From NZQO01 sp002693605 (lineage in GTDB: Bacteria; Bacteroidota; Bacteroidia; Flavobacteriales; Flavobacteriaceae): a stretch of DNA of 15,106 nt. Below are positions 5,814 through 13,013 of this stretch, piece by piece (position 1 is the first letter of the stretch; each line of letters starts with the position of its first letter). A model generated the notes under the pieces. The model saw only the letters and a program-made list of their open reading frames with translations, was not told the origin of the DNA and did no database searches. The translations under genes were made by a program, and so were the position numbers. The stretch lies in contig CAXAVH010000063.1 of the NCBI GenBank assembly GCA_963972105.1, forward strand, positions 1 to 15,106. Direction: 5' to 3'.

Positions 5814-7949
5814 TTACTTTTTTATGCCCTCTAGGTCCAATAGAAACGCATAATCCATCGCTACCTCCTTGAGTGCCTCAAAACGTCCTGAAGCGCCCCC
5901 GTGGCCCGCATCCATATTGGTGTGGAGTAGCAGTACATTATCGCCCTTTTTTATATCGCGCATTTTCGCCACCCATTTTGCCGGCTCCCAATATTGTACT
6001 TGCGAGTCATGTAGGCCCGTAGTTACGAGCATGTTCGGATATTCCTTTGCCTGCACGTTATCATAGGGTGAATACGACTTCATATAGGCATAGTACTCTG
6101 GGTCGTTCGGGTTGCCCCACTCATCGTATTCGCCCGTGGTAAGTGGTATGCTGTCATCGAGCATGGTGGTAACGACATCGACAAAAGGAACCGAGGCAAT
6201 TACGCCGTTGTACAGTTCGGGTGCAAGGTTTACCACGGCGCCCATTAGCAATCCGCCAGCAGACCCGCCCGAGGCGTATAGGTGATCCTTGCTCGTATAG
6301 CCTTCTTCAATAAGATATTCGGAAGCGTCTACGAAATCGGTAAACGTATTTTTTTTCTTCAGAAGTTTTCCGTCCTCGTACCATTGGCGACCTAAATACT
6401 CACCCCCGCGCACATGCGCGATGGCGAAAATGAACCCGCGGTCGAGTAGGCTGAGGCGTGAGGTTGAAAAATAAGGATCGATGGTAGAACCGTACGAACC
6501 GTACCCGTACAATAGCAGCGGGTTGGTACCGTCGGTGCTCAGGCCCTTTCGGTAAACCATCGAAATGGGAATTTTCGTGCCATCGTCTGCCGTGGCCCAG
6601 ACGCGTTTCGACTCGTAATTATCCTTATTGAAATTGCCACCTAGTACTTCCATTTCCTTCATTACCTCCTGCTCCCTTGTCTCCATATTGAAATCGATTA
6701 CCGACGGAGGCGTCGTTAACGAGTTATAGCCGTAACGCAGAACCTTAGTATCGAATTCGGGGTTTTGGGTGGTATAGGCGGTATATGTTTCGTTATCGAA
6801 GGGCAAATAGTAATCTTCACTGTCGTCCCACTTCATAATGCGCAATTTATTGAGACCATTGTTCCGTTCGCTCACCACCAAGAATTCCTTGAAGATTTCA
6901 ACATCCTCCAGCAGCACCTCTTGCCGATGTGGGAGCACGTCGATCCAATTCTCCTTGGCAGTTGCAGTTTCGGGAGTTTTCATCAATTTGAAATTGGTAG
7001 CCCCGTCTTTATTGGTGACCACGTAAAAATGATCGCCGAAATGGGAAATATTGTATTCCAAGCCACGCTCCCGTGGTTGGAACACGGTAAATTCACTATT
7101 GGGAGTATCGGCATTTAACACCCTAAATTCAGAAGTTAACGTGCTATAGGAGCCAATTACGATATATTTCTTAGACTTTGTCTTGTATACATAAGTGCCA
7201 AAAGTTTCGTCCTCTTCGGTGTACACCAACTTATCCTTCGTGGCAGGTTCGCCCAGTGTATGCCTAAAAATTTGGTTTGATCGAAGGGTCTGTTCATCCT
7301 TTCGGGTATAGAAAAGCGTTTTGTTATCATTGGCCCAGGTAGCGCTGCCGGTGGTAAGCGGTATGGTTTCCTTGAGCACCTCTCCCGTTTCCAGATTTTT
7401 TATGTGGAGGGTATATTTCCTTCGGCTAACGGTATCGATACCGTAAGACACCAATTTGTTGTTAGGGCTCACGTTTATACCCTGCAAATTAAAATAGGAA
7501 TGGCCCTTAGCCATTTCATTTACATTGAACAGGATTTCCTCCTCGGCATCTAAGGAGCCCTTTTTCCGGGTATAAATGGGATAATCCTGGCCTTTCTCGA
7601 ACCGGGTAATGTAATAATAACCGTTTAGTTTGTAAGGAACCGAGGCATCGTCTTCCTTGATGCGCGCCTTCATTTCAGTGAACAAATCCGACTTCAAGGA
7701 ATCGGTATGCGCGGTCATTTTTGAATAGTACTCGTTTTCCTCATTCAAATAATCAATCACCTTTTCGTTTTCCCTATCGTTCAGCCAATAATAGTCGTCT
7801 ACACGGGTATCTCCGTGCATATCGAGATTTGTGGCAATCTTGTCGGCTTTGGGGGGCTGTACTTCCATAGTTTGTTTAGACGTTTCGTTGTTTGTGCACG
7901 AAGCCGCAAAAATAAGGGTTGTCACGTAAATAGCGGTGCGTTTTTTCAT
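5814..7949 (-). CDS. ptrB: S9A serine peptidase, oligopeptidase B-like lipoprotein
   Basis: A 711-residue prolyl oligopeptidase-family enzyme. The N-terminus is a lipoprotein signal (MKKRTAIYVTTLIFAASC, lipobox AASC), so the protein is exported and lipid-anchored, unlike cytoplasmic E. coli oligopeptidase B. The family entry motif DDYYWLNDRENEKV (about 52-65) leads into a beta-propeller (to about 430) and the catalytic alpha/beta hydrolase domain. That domain has GGSAGG with Ser563, the acidic residue Asp648 in GLHDSQVQYWEP and His683 in DAGHGG. The Ser-Asp and Asp-His spacings (85 and 35) equal those of E. coli oligopeptidase B. The acidic D-rich region around residues 597-617 is typical of enzymes cleaving after basic residues. 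It probably degrades short peptides in the periplasm or at the cell surface. I see no strong promoter in the 150-bp gap shared with ybaB. Confidence 0.9.
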   Translation of the reverse strand: MKKRTAIYVTTLIFAASCTNNETSKQTMEVQPPKADKIATNLDMHGDTRVDDYYWLNDRENEKVIDYLNEENEYYSKMTAHTDSLKSDLFTEMKARIKEDDASVPYKLNGYYYITRFEKGQDYPIYTRKKGSLDAEEEILFNVNEMAKGHSYFNLQGINVSPNNKLVSYGIDTVSRRKYTLHIKNLETGEVLKETIPLTTGSATWANDNKTLFYTRKDEQTLRSNQIFRHTLGEPATKDKLVYTEEDETFGTYVYKTKSKKYIVIGSYSTLTSEFRVLNADTPNSEFTVFQPRERGLEYNISHFGDHFYVVTNKDGATNFKLMKTPETATAKENWIDVLPHRQEVLLEDVEIFKEFLVVSERNNGLNKLRIMKWDDSEDYYLPFDNETYTAYTTQNPEFDTKVLRYGYNSLTTPPSVIDFNMETREQEVMKEMEVLGGNFNKDNYESKRVWATADDGTKIPISMVYRKGLSTDGTNPLLLYGYGSYGSTIDPYFSTSRLSLLDRGFIFAIAHVRGGEYLGRQWYEDGKLLKKKNTFTDFVDASEYLIEEGYTSKDHLYASGGSAGGLLMGAVVNLAPELYNGVIASVPFVDVVTTMLDDSIPLTTGEYDEWGNPNDPEYYAYMKSYSPYDNVQAKEYPNMLVTTGLHDSQVQYWEPAKWVAKMRDIKKGDNVLLLHTNMDAGHGGASGRFEALKEVAMDYAFLLDLEGIKK

Positions 7950-8056
7950 TTGTAATGGTTTAAAGGTTCCTTAATTCACTTTAGTACTGGGGCAACCTAT
8001 TTCGAACCGCTTTTTTTCCGAAAAGGCATTTCATTCAAGAAGGCTGCTAATTATAA

Positions 8057-8078
8057 GCGCAAAGTAGTAAATTTGCGC
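8057..8078 (+). promoter_or_regulatory. ybaB promoter with overlapping inverted repeat
   Basis: TAAATTTG (8068-8075) matches the TAnnTTTG -7 consensus and ends 25 bp before the ybaB ATG. It overlaps a perfect inverted repeat, GCGCAAA (8057-8063) and TTTGCGC (8072-8078), with an 8-bp spacer. The right arm shares the TTTG of the promoter, so a protein bound to the repeat would block RNA polymerase. This is a candidate operator; the binding factor is unknown. Confidence 0.45.
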
Positions 8079-8100
8079 ATAACTATTTAAAAATACACCT

Positions 8101-8424
8101 ATGTTTGGAGATATGATGGGCATGATGGGAAAACTTAAGGAAACCCAAGAAAAAGTAGCGGCCACGAAAAAAAGACTGGATACCGTCTTGGTAGATGAAA
8201 CGAGCGCAGACAATCTCTTGCGCGTTACCCTAACGGCAAACCGGGAGCTAAAATCGATTTCAATAAGTGACCAACTTCTGGAAGACAAGGAACAACTTGA
8301 AGATTACCTCGTGGTTACATTGAACAAGGCCATTGCCAAGGCCACACAGGTTAACGAGGCAGAAATTGCGGCCGTTGCCAAGGAAGGAATGCCCAACATT
8401 CCGGGGCTGGATATGTTCAAGTAA
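8101..8424 (+). CDS. ybaB: YbaB/EbfC family nucleoid-associated DNA-binding protein
   Basis: A 107-residue protein, the usual length for the family. It begins with the methionine-rich MFGDMMGMMGKL helix, followed by a charged coiled segment (KETQEKVAATKKRLDTV), a three-strand sheet (LLRVTLTANRELKSISIS), the DQLLEDKEQLEDYLVVTLNKAI helix and the PGLDMFK tail. YbaB/EbfC proteins form tweezer-like homodimers that bind DNA and compact or regulate it. It is the first gene of a tight plus-strand unit: the DUF6452 gene begins 2 bp after its stop. It is divergent from the peptidase gene. Confidence 0.9.
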   Translation: MFGDMMGMMGKLKETQEKVAATKKRLDTVLVDETSADNLLRVTLTANRELKSISISDQLLEDKEQLEDYLVVTLNKAIAKATQVNEAEIAAVAKEGMPNIPGLDMFK

Positions 8425-8426
8425 AA

Positions 8427-8930
8427 ATGGCGAACCTAATGAAAATTCGCGGGGCGTTCGTATTATTTATGGTACTAAGCCTATTAAACGGCTGTACCCG
8501 GGACGATATTTGCGCAGAAGGTACGTCCACCACCCCGCAACTCATTATTTTGTTCAGGGATATTGCCAATCCCACGCAGCGAAAGGCCGTACCTAACCTG
8601 ACGGTGAAAACCGCTGCCTTGAACGACCAGACCATTTTGTTGGAAACTACAACCGATTCGATCGCGATTCCCCTGAATCCCGGGGCAGAAATAGTGCTGT
8701 ATCAATTCATAGAAAATGCGAACGGATCAAATCCCAATTCTGACTATCTCGAATTTACCTACGATACCGAAAATTTGTACGTAAATCGGGCCTGCGGATA
8801 TAAATCGGTTTATTCCAATCTCATTTCCGACGTACAACAGGAAGGAAGTGCCAACTGGATTGTACGCGCCGACACCCTAACCACAACCATAACAAATGAA
8901 AATGAAGCACATTTCGTTATTTTTCATTAA
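8427..8930 (+). CDS. DUF6452 family lipoprotein
   Basis: A 167-residue exported lipoprotein of unknown function. The signal peptide ends in the lipobox LLNGC (C23), followed by TRDDICAEGTSTTPQLIILF, which is characteristic of the flavobacterial DUF6452 family. The rest looks like a beta-rich domain with segments such as VPNLTVKTAAL, EIVLYQFIENANGSNP and YLEFTYDTENLYVNRACGYK. A conserved later cysteine sits in RACGYK. A second ATG at 8439 gives a more typical signal peptide (MKIRGAFVLFMVLSLLNGC) and may be the true start. The gene starts 2 bp after ybaB and its last 35 bases overlap the DUF6048 gene, with which it is usually paired; the two probably act together in the envelope. Confidence 0.75.
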   Translation: MANLMKIRGAFVLFMVLSLLNGCTRDDICAEGTSTTPQLIILFRDIANPTQRKAVPNLTVKTAALNDQTILLETTTDSIAIPLNPGAEIVLYQFIENANGSNPNSDYLEFTYDTENLYVNRACGYKSVYSNLISDVQQEGSANWIVRADTLTTTITNENEAHFVIFH

Positions 8931-9603
8931 TTTTTTCTTCATTTCCGCTATGGTATGTGCCCAAGAGCAAGTTACGGCGCCTACAATAGACAGCTTAACC
9001 AACACAACCAAGTATGGATTGCGCATTGGCGCAGATTTGGCAAAACCGTTGCGAACCCTTTTGGAAGATGGATATTCTGGATTTGAGTTGGTGGGCGATT
9101 TCAGAATTTCAGACAGGTTTTACGCCGCCGCGGAAATTGGAACCGAGGAAAAAGACTATGATGAAACGAACCTACAATCGGTCACTTCCGGAAGCTATCT
9201 GAAGGCCGGTTTCGATTACAACGCGTACAATAACTGGCTTGGGTTGAACAACGCCATTCACGGTGGGTTACGGGTAGGCGTCTCTAGTTTTACGCAGGAA
9301 TTGCAATCGTACAGCATCTATACCGATAATGCCACCTTCCCGCCGGCAACAATCAACGAAACTATAGAATACGATGGTCTCACCGCTAGTTGGTTGGAAT
9401 TGATAGTGGGCGTAAAGACCGAAGTACTCAACAATCTTTACCTATCCATCAATTTGCAGCTTAAGCATATGCTCAGTGACGAACAGCCCGATAATTTTGA
9501 TAATCTCTATGTCCCGGGCTTCAACCGAACGTATGATTTTAGTGAATTTGGAGTTGGGTACGGCTACTCCCTATCGTACTTAATTCCCATTTTCAGAAAG
9601 TAG
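8896..9603 (+). CDS. DUF6048 family outer-membrane protein
   Basis: A 235-residue exported protein. The signal peptide is MKHISLFFINFFFISAMVCAQ with cleavage after CA or CAQ. The mature part has alternating strands (YGLRIGADLAKPLRTLL, FELVGDFRISDRFYAAAEIG, GSYLKAGFDYNAY, LYLSINLQLKHML) and ends in a strand followed by IFRK, as expected for a small outer-membrane beta-barrel. It matches the DUF6048 type found beside DUF6452 in Flavobacteriaceae. Starts at 8896 and 8902 are both possible; both lie inside the end of the upstream gene, so translation is probably coupled. It ends 4 bp from the convergent methyltransferase gene with no terminator hairpin between them. Confidence 0.75.
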   Translation: MKMKHISLFFINFFFISAMVCAQEQVTAPTIDSLTNTTKYGLRIGADLAKPLRTLLEDGYSGFELVGDFRISDRFYAAAEIGTEEKDYDETNLQSVTSGSYLKAGFDYNAYNNWLGLNNAIHGGLRVGVSSFTQELQSYSIYTDNATFPPATINETIEYDGLTASWLELIVGVKTEVLNNLYLSINLQLKHMLSDEQPDNFDNLYVPGFNRTYDFSEFGVGYGYSLSYLIPIFRK

Positions 9604-9607
9604 GAAA

Positions 9608-10765
9608 TTACTGCTTGCTCGCCTTTCTACTTCCCTCGTACATCTCGTAGCGTACAAATCGGCTTTCAAGCTTTCCGTTGAAGAGCTTGATTTTTTTGGA
9701 AGGGCGCAGTCCCACATTCTTCAGCGCTTCCATGTTGCTCGTGATAAGCCAGGCCTGTGTGCCGGGAAAACCCCTTTTTAGCGTATTTCCTATTTCGGCA
9801 TAAAAGGCGTCTATATCAGAAACGGAAAGGCGCTCATCGTAGGGAGGGTTGAACACGAGGTACATAGGTTTCTCGGTTTGCTTTTCGCTCGCGAAGAAAT
9901 CTTGCTCCCGCAATTCGATAAACTCCTGAAGGTTCGCATTTTTAATATTTTCCTTCGCTTTCTTTAGCGCGATCCCATCCTTATCGGCACCGTAAATCTT
10001 AAAATGGAAATCACGAACTTTCTTTAGCGCGGCATCTTCAATTAGCTCGTAGAGATCGACATCAAAATCGGGCCATGTTTCGAATCCGAATTCTTCCCGG
10101 TTCAAATTAGGGGGAATGTTACAGGCAATCATCGCGGCTTCGGCAAGAATTGTCCCAGACCCGCACATCGGGTCCATTAGGTCGCATTGTCCGTTCCAGC
10201 CTGCCAACATAATCATTCCCGCAGCAAGCACCTCGTTAATGGGCGCTAAGGTAGAAGCGGTTTTGTAACCGCGTTTGTGCAAGGATTGACCGCTACTGTC
10301 GAGCGATACGGTACAGATATTCCTGTCAATATGAACATTGATACGCAGTGTGGGATGGTCCAGATCCACATCGGGGCGTATCCCTTCGTTATCACGAAAA
10401 CGGTCTACAATGGCATCCTTGGTTTTCAAGGCGACATATTGGGAATGCGAGAATTGTTTTGAGTAGACCGTAGCATCTATAGCCAAGCTACCGTTTGCCT
10501 TCATATATTTTTCCCACGGAATGGCATAAATACTCTTGTACAGTCCCTCCTCATCAAACACGTTGAAGTAATGGATAGGCTTCAATATTTTAATTGCGGT
10601 ACGGCAGCACAGGTTCGCCTTATACATAAAGCCGGTGTCGCCCTCAAAGGCGACATTGCGAACGCCCTTTTCAACGCTGGAAGCGCCGAGTTTGCGAAGT
10701 TCATCTGCCAAAATATCCTCAAGACCGTAAAGGGTCTTTGCAATCATTTTAAAATTCTTTCCCAT
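9608..10765 (-). CDS. THUMP-domain class I SAM-dependent rRNA methyltransferase (RlmL-like)
   Basis: A 385-residue RNA methyltransferase. An N-terminal ferredoxin-like part (KTLYGLEDILADELRKLGA) and THUMP domain (about 45-155) bind RNA. HKRGYK (163-168) marks entry to the catalytic domain, which has the SAM motif DPMCGSGT (198-205) and the target-base motif NPPYDERL (306-313). The NPPY motif and the length match the N-terminal half of E. coli RlmL, which makes m2G2445 in 23S rRNA. The RlmK half is absent, as is normal outside gammaproteobacteria. The exact base is inferred, not shown. The gene is divergent from the next methyltransferase gene and uses a TATTTTTG promoter element 21 bp upstream of its ATG. 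Confidence 0.85.
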   Translation of the reverse strand: MGKNFKMIAKTLYGLEDILADELRKLGASSVEKGVRNVAFEGDTGFMYKANLCCRTAIKILKPIHYFNVFDEEGLYKSIYAIPWEKYMKANGSLAIDATVYSKQFSHSQYVALKTKDAIVDRFRDNEGIRPDVDLDHPTLRINVHIDRNICTVSLDSSGQSLHKRGYKTASTLAPINEVLAAGMIMLAGWNGQCDLMDPMCGSGTILAEAAMIACNIPPNLNREEFGFETWPDFDVDLYELIEDAALKKVRDFHFKIYGADKDGIALKKAKENIKNANLQEFIELREQDFFASEKQTEKPMYLVFNPPYDERLSVSDIDAFYAEIGNTLKRGFPGTQAWLITSNMEALKNVGLRPSKKIKLFNGKLESRFVRYEMYEGSRKASKQ

Positions 10766-10786
10766 ACCTACATTCCATTAGTCGTG

Positions 10787-10805
10787 CAAAAATACAGTAT
10801 TTTAG
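10787..10805. promoter_or_regulatory. back-to-back divergent promoter elements
   Basis: A palindrome, AAAATAC-A-GTATTTT (10789-10803), contains TATTTTTG on the minus strand (10787-10794, exact -7 consensus for the RlmL-like gene) and TATTTTAG on the plus strand (10798-10805, one mismatch, ending 18 bp before the ATG of the next gene). The two -7 boxes are 3 bp apart, so each promoter's upstream region covers the other. Confidence 0.5.
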
Positions 10806-10823
10806 CAGCACAAAACCGAATGG

Positions 10824-11555
10824 ATGGAGAAAGAAATCGGAAATTGGTACGCATCGTGGTTTGATACCCCGTACTATCATATTCTGTATAAGGATAGAGA
10901 TTATGAGGAGGCAGCCACGTTTATGAAGGCACTTACCCATTTTCTCGATCTTCCGCCAGGTGCCAAAATTCTGGACCTGGCTTGCGGCAAGGGCCGCCAC
11001 GCAAAATACTTGCACCAACTTGGCTACCACGTAACCGGTGTCGACCTGTCTCCCAAGAGCATTGCCCACGCCAAGCAATTTGAAAGTGAGCATTTGCGCT
11101 TCGAGGTGCACGATATGTGCGTACCCTATCCTGAAAAGTTCGATGCGGTCTTTAACCTGTTTACCAGCTTCGGATATTTTGAAAAGGAGGAAGATAATTT
11201 GCGTACCATTCGGGCGATAAAATCGGAACTGAAAAAAGAAGGTTTTGGCGTTATCGACTTCCTGAACACGGAGTATATTTCAGAAAATTTAGTGCCTAAT
11301 GAGATAAAAACGGTCGAGGGAATCGATTTCTATATTCACCGCTATATAAGGGATGGTTACATTTTCAAGGACATTCGCTTTGCCGACAGCGGTGAACGCT
11401 TTTTTTATACCGAACGGGTAAAGGCATTAACGCTTTCAGACTTTAAGTCGTATTTCAACGAAGCCGGGGTCACGCTGCGCCACTGCTTTGGAGACTATAA
11501 CCTGAACGAATTTAATCAAAGAAATTCTGACCGACTCATATTAATATTTAATTAA
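10824..11555 (+). CDS. class I SAM-dependent methyltransferase
   Basis: A 243-residue cytoplasmic methyltransferase with a Rossmann SAM-binding core. Motif I is ILDLACGKGRHA (49-60), the acidic ribose-binding residue is D74 in VTGVDLSP, and motif II/III regions are FEVHDM and FDAVFNLFTSFGYF (about 108-123). The N-terminus (WYASWFDTPYYHILYKDRDYEEA) and the C-terminal YTERVKALTLSDFKSYFNEAG region resemble a widespread Bacteroidota group of unknown substrate, related in fold to small-molecule methyltransferases. Its stop overlaps the start of the ZIP transporter gene by one base (TAATG), so the two are translationally coupled. Substrate is not inferable from sequence. Confidence 0.8.
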   Translation: MEKEIGNWYASWFDTPYYHILYKDRDYEEAATFMKALTHFLDLPPGAKILDLACGKGRHAKYLHQLGYHVTGVDLSPKSIAHAKQFESEHLRFEVHDMCVPYPEKFDAVFNLFTSFGYFEKEEDNLRTIRAIKSELKKEGFGVIDFLNTEYISENLVPNEIKTVEGIDFYIHRYIRDGYIFKDIRFADSGERFFYTERVKALTLSDFKSYFNEAGVTLRHCFGDYNLNEFNQRNSDRLILIFN

Positions 11556-12223
11556 TGGAATTTATACTCCTGTTCCTGGCAGTCGCGGTAGGCTATGTCA
11601 TCGCATTTTTCCTTAAGGGAAAGGAAATGAGGCAAATGTCTATATTTTTGGCGTTTAGCGGGGCATTTTTACTCTCTATAACGGTATTTGAGCTATTGCC
11701 AGAAATATTTTCCCATACTTCGGATCGTATTGGCATCTATATTATGGCAGGAATCCTGCTTCAAATCTTTTTGGAATTTTTTTCGAAGGGTGCCGAGCAC
11801 GGGCACGTTCACTTGCATACGGAAAAACGGAGTTTCCCATGGGTACTGTTCATTAGCCTTTCCATTCACGCATTTTTGGAAGGTTTTCCCATTTCCGATC
11901 ACAACCATCTTCTGTTAGGGGTCGTGGTTCACAAAATTCCCGTGGCAATTATTCTGTCGTATTTTTTCCTTCAGGCAAATTATAAGAGAACTACTACCCT
12001 ACTGTTTCTATTTTTATTTGCCCTGATGACCCCATTGGGAAATCTTGTAGGACACCATTCTACGATAATACAGCCAATAAAGACAGAGATAACGGCCCTG
12101 GTGATAGGAATTTTTCTGCACGTGTCCACCACGATTTTATTTGAAAGCAGCAAGAACCACACCTTTAACCTTTCAAAAATGACGGCCGTAGTCCTTGCCA
12201 TAATCCTAGCGTATTTTCTCTAG
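11555..12223 (+). CDS. ZIP family divalent metal transporter
   Basis: A 222-residue integral membrane protein with about seven or eight hydrophobic helices. The ZIP signature is present: HAFLEGF (H105, E109) in one helix, HKIPVAI (H126) in the next, and GIFLHVSTTILFE (185-197) in a later helix. A histidine-rich loop, EHGHVHLH (81-88), sits before the metal-binding helices, as in zinc-transporting ZIPs. It probably imports Zn2+ or a similar divalent cation. The ATG overlaps the stop of the upstream methyltransferase gene, and the stop codon is shared with the convergent hemolysin III gene through a CTAG palindrome. No Zur-like operator is visible nearby because the gene is internal to the unit. 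Confidence 0.85.
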   Translation: MEFILLFLAVAVGYVIAFFLKGKEMRQMSIFLAFSGAFLLSITVFELLPEIFSHTSDRIGIYIMAGILLQIFLEFFSKGAEHGHVHLHTEKRSFPWVLFISLSIHAFLEGFPISDHNHLLLGVVVHKIPVAIILSYFFLQANYKRTTTLLFLFLFALMTPLGNLVGHHSTIIQPIKTEITALVIGIFLHVSTTILFESSKNHTFNLSKMTAVVLAIILAYFL

Positions 12224-12849
12224 ATTACACTAATAAAGATGAAGAGATAGTGGAGAATGCTCCCACACAGCACGAACAAATGCCATATTACGTGCCCAAA
12301 GGGAATACGCTTATCCAGCACGTAAAAAATAATACCGATGGTGTATGCCGCGCCACCGCCCATTAGAAGGGCGAGTCCGGTGGGGTCTACCGAAACTTTC
12401 AAAGCGTTAAAATCGAAAACGATGAGCCAACCCATTACCAGATAAAGCAGTGTAGATAGTATTTCGAATTTTCCCGTGTAGAAAATCTTCAGGACGGTCC
12501 CGAACAGTGCAATGCCCCACACTGCCCAGAAAAGGGTCCAACCCAGGCTGTCTTCCAAAGTGATTAACACAACCGGCGAATAGGTACCCGCAATGAGCAA
12601 GTAAATACTGATGTGGTCCAGCTTACGATAGGTGAACTTACGTTCTGCGCGTGACTCGTAATGATAAAGGGTAGAAGTAAAATAAAGTGTGGCTAACGAA
12701 ACGCCATATAGTGCGGTGCCAAGAACGCCTTCCCACGTCTGGTATTTCTGAAATACGAACAATAACGAAAACCCTATCAAGCTCAGTAAAAACCCGATAC
12801 CGTGGGTAAGTGCGTTATAAAACTCTTCTTTGTCCAGTTGTTTTTGCAT
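12220..12849 (-). CDS. hemolysin III / PAQR family membrane protein
   Basis: A 209-residue seven-helix membrane protein. Diagnostic motifs are the N-terminal EEFYNALTHGIG, STLYHY after helix 2, KLDHISIYLLIAGTYSP in the middle and HLFVLCGSILHYL in the last helix. The Ser, Asp and His residues of these motifs form the metal site of the PAQR/CREST superfamily. Members are called hemolysin III (YqfA in E. coli), but the true activity in bacteria is uncertain; a membrane hydrolase or lipid-homeostasis role is suspected. The ATG at 12849 is used; an in-frame TTG at 12864 was rejected because it lies inside the promoter. Its TAG stop shares CTAG (12220-12223) with the ZIP gene. Confidence 0.85.
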   Translation of the reverse strand: MQKQLDKEEFYNALTHGIGFLLSLIGFSLLFVFQKYQTWEGVLGTALYGVSLATLYFTSTLYHYESRAERKFTYRKLDHISIYLLIAGTYSPVVLITLEDSLGWTLFWAVWGIALFGTVLKIFYTGKFEILSTLLYLVMGWLIVFDFNALKVSVDPTGLALLMGGGAAYTIGIIFYVLDKRIPFGHVIWHLFVLCGSILHYLFIFISVI

Positions 12850-12853
12850 GCTG

Positions 12854-12861
12854 CAAAAATA
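12854..12861 (-). promoter_or_regulatory. -7 promoter element of the hemolysin III gene
   Basis: TATTTTTG matches TAnnTTTG exactly but ends only 4 bp before the ATG at 12849, so transcription would start at or within a few bases of the start codon. This predicts a leaderless or nearly leaderless mRNA. No clear TTG is seen at the -33 distance. Confidence 0.4.
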
Positions 12862-12896
12862 CAATGGTTGAAAGATCTTTACTTATTATTGCAGCA

Positions 12897-13013
12897 TTAT
12901 ATCTGTCCCGATGGATAACCCAAATCGTACTTGGGGCACAAACCGAGTTCTTTTAGACCTATTGGCGCTATTCGAAAGTAGTTGTTTCCACCGGCAGAAA
13001 GGCTAAATTTTAA
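12897..13013 (-). pseudogene. possible C-terminal relic of a lost protein
   Basis: The gap between the hemolysin III and LRR genes holds a minus-strand open frame of 38 codons ending in TAA (12897-12899). It has no start codon, and an in-frame TAG lies just upstream (13014-13016). From about 13004 the reading is protein-like: SAGGNNYFRIAPIGL followed by KELGLCPKYDLGYPSGQI, with codon choice like the neighbouring genes. It begins almost exactly at the stop of the LRR gene. It could be the tail of a gene truncated when the LRR gene inserted; an open frame this short can also arise by chance. I do not recognise the family. Confidence 0.3.
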
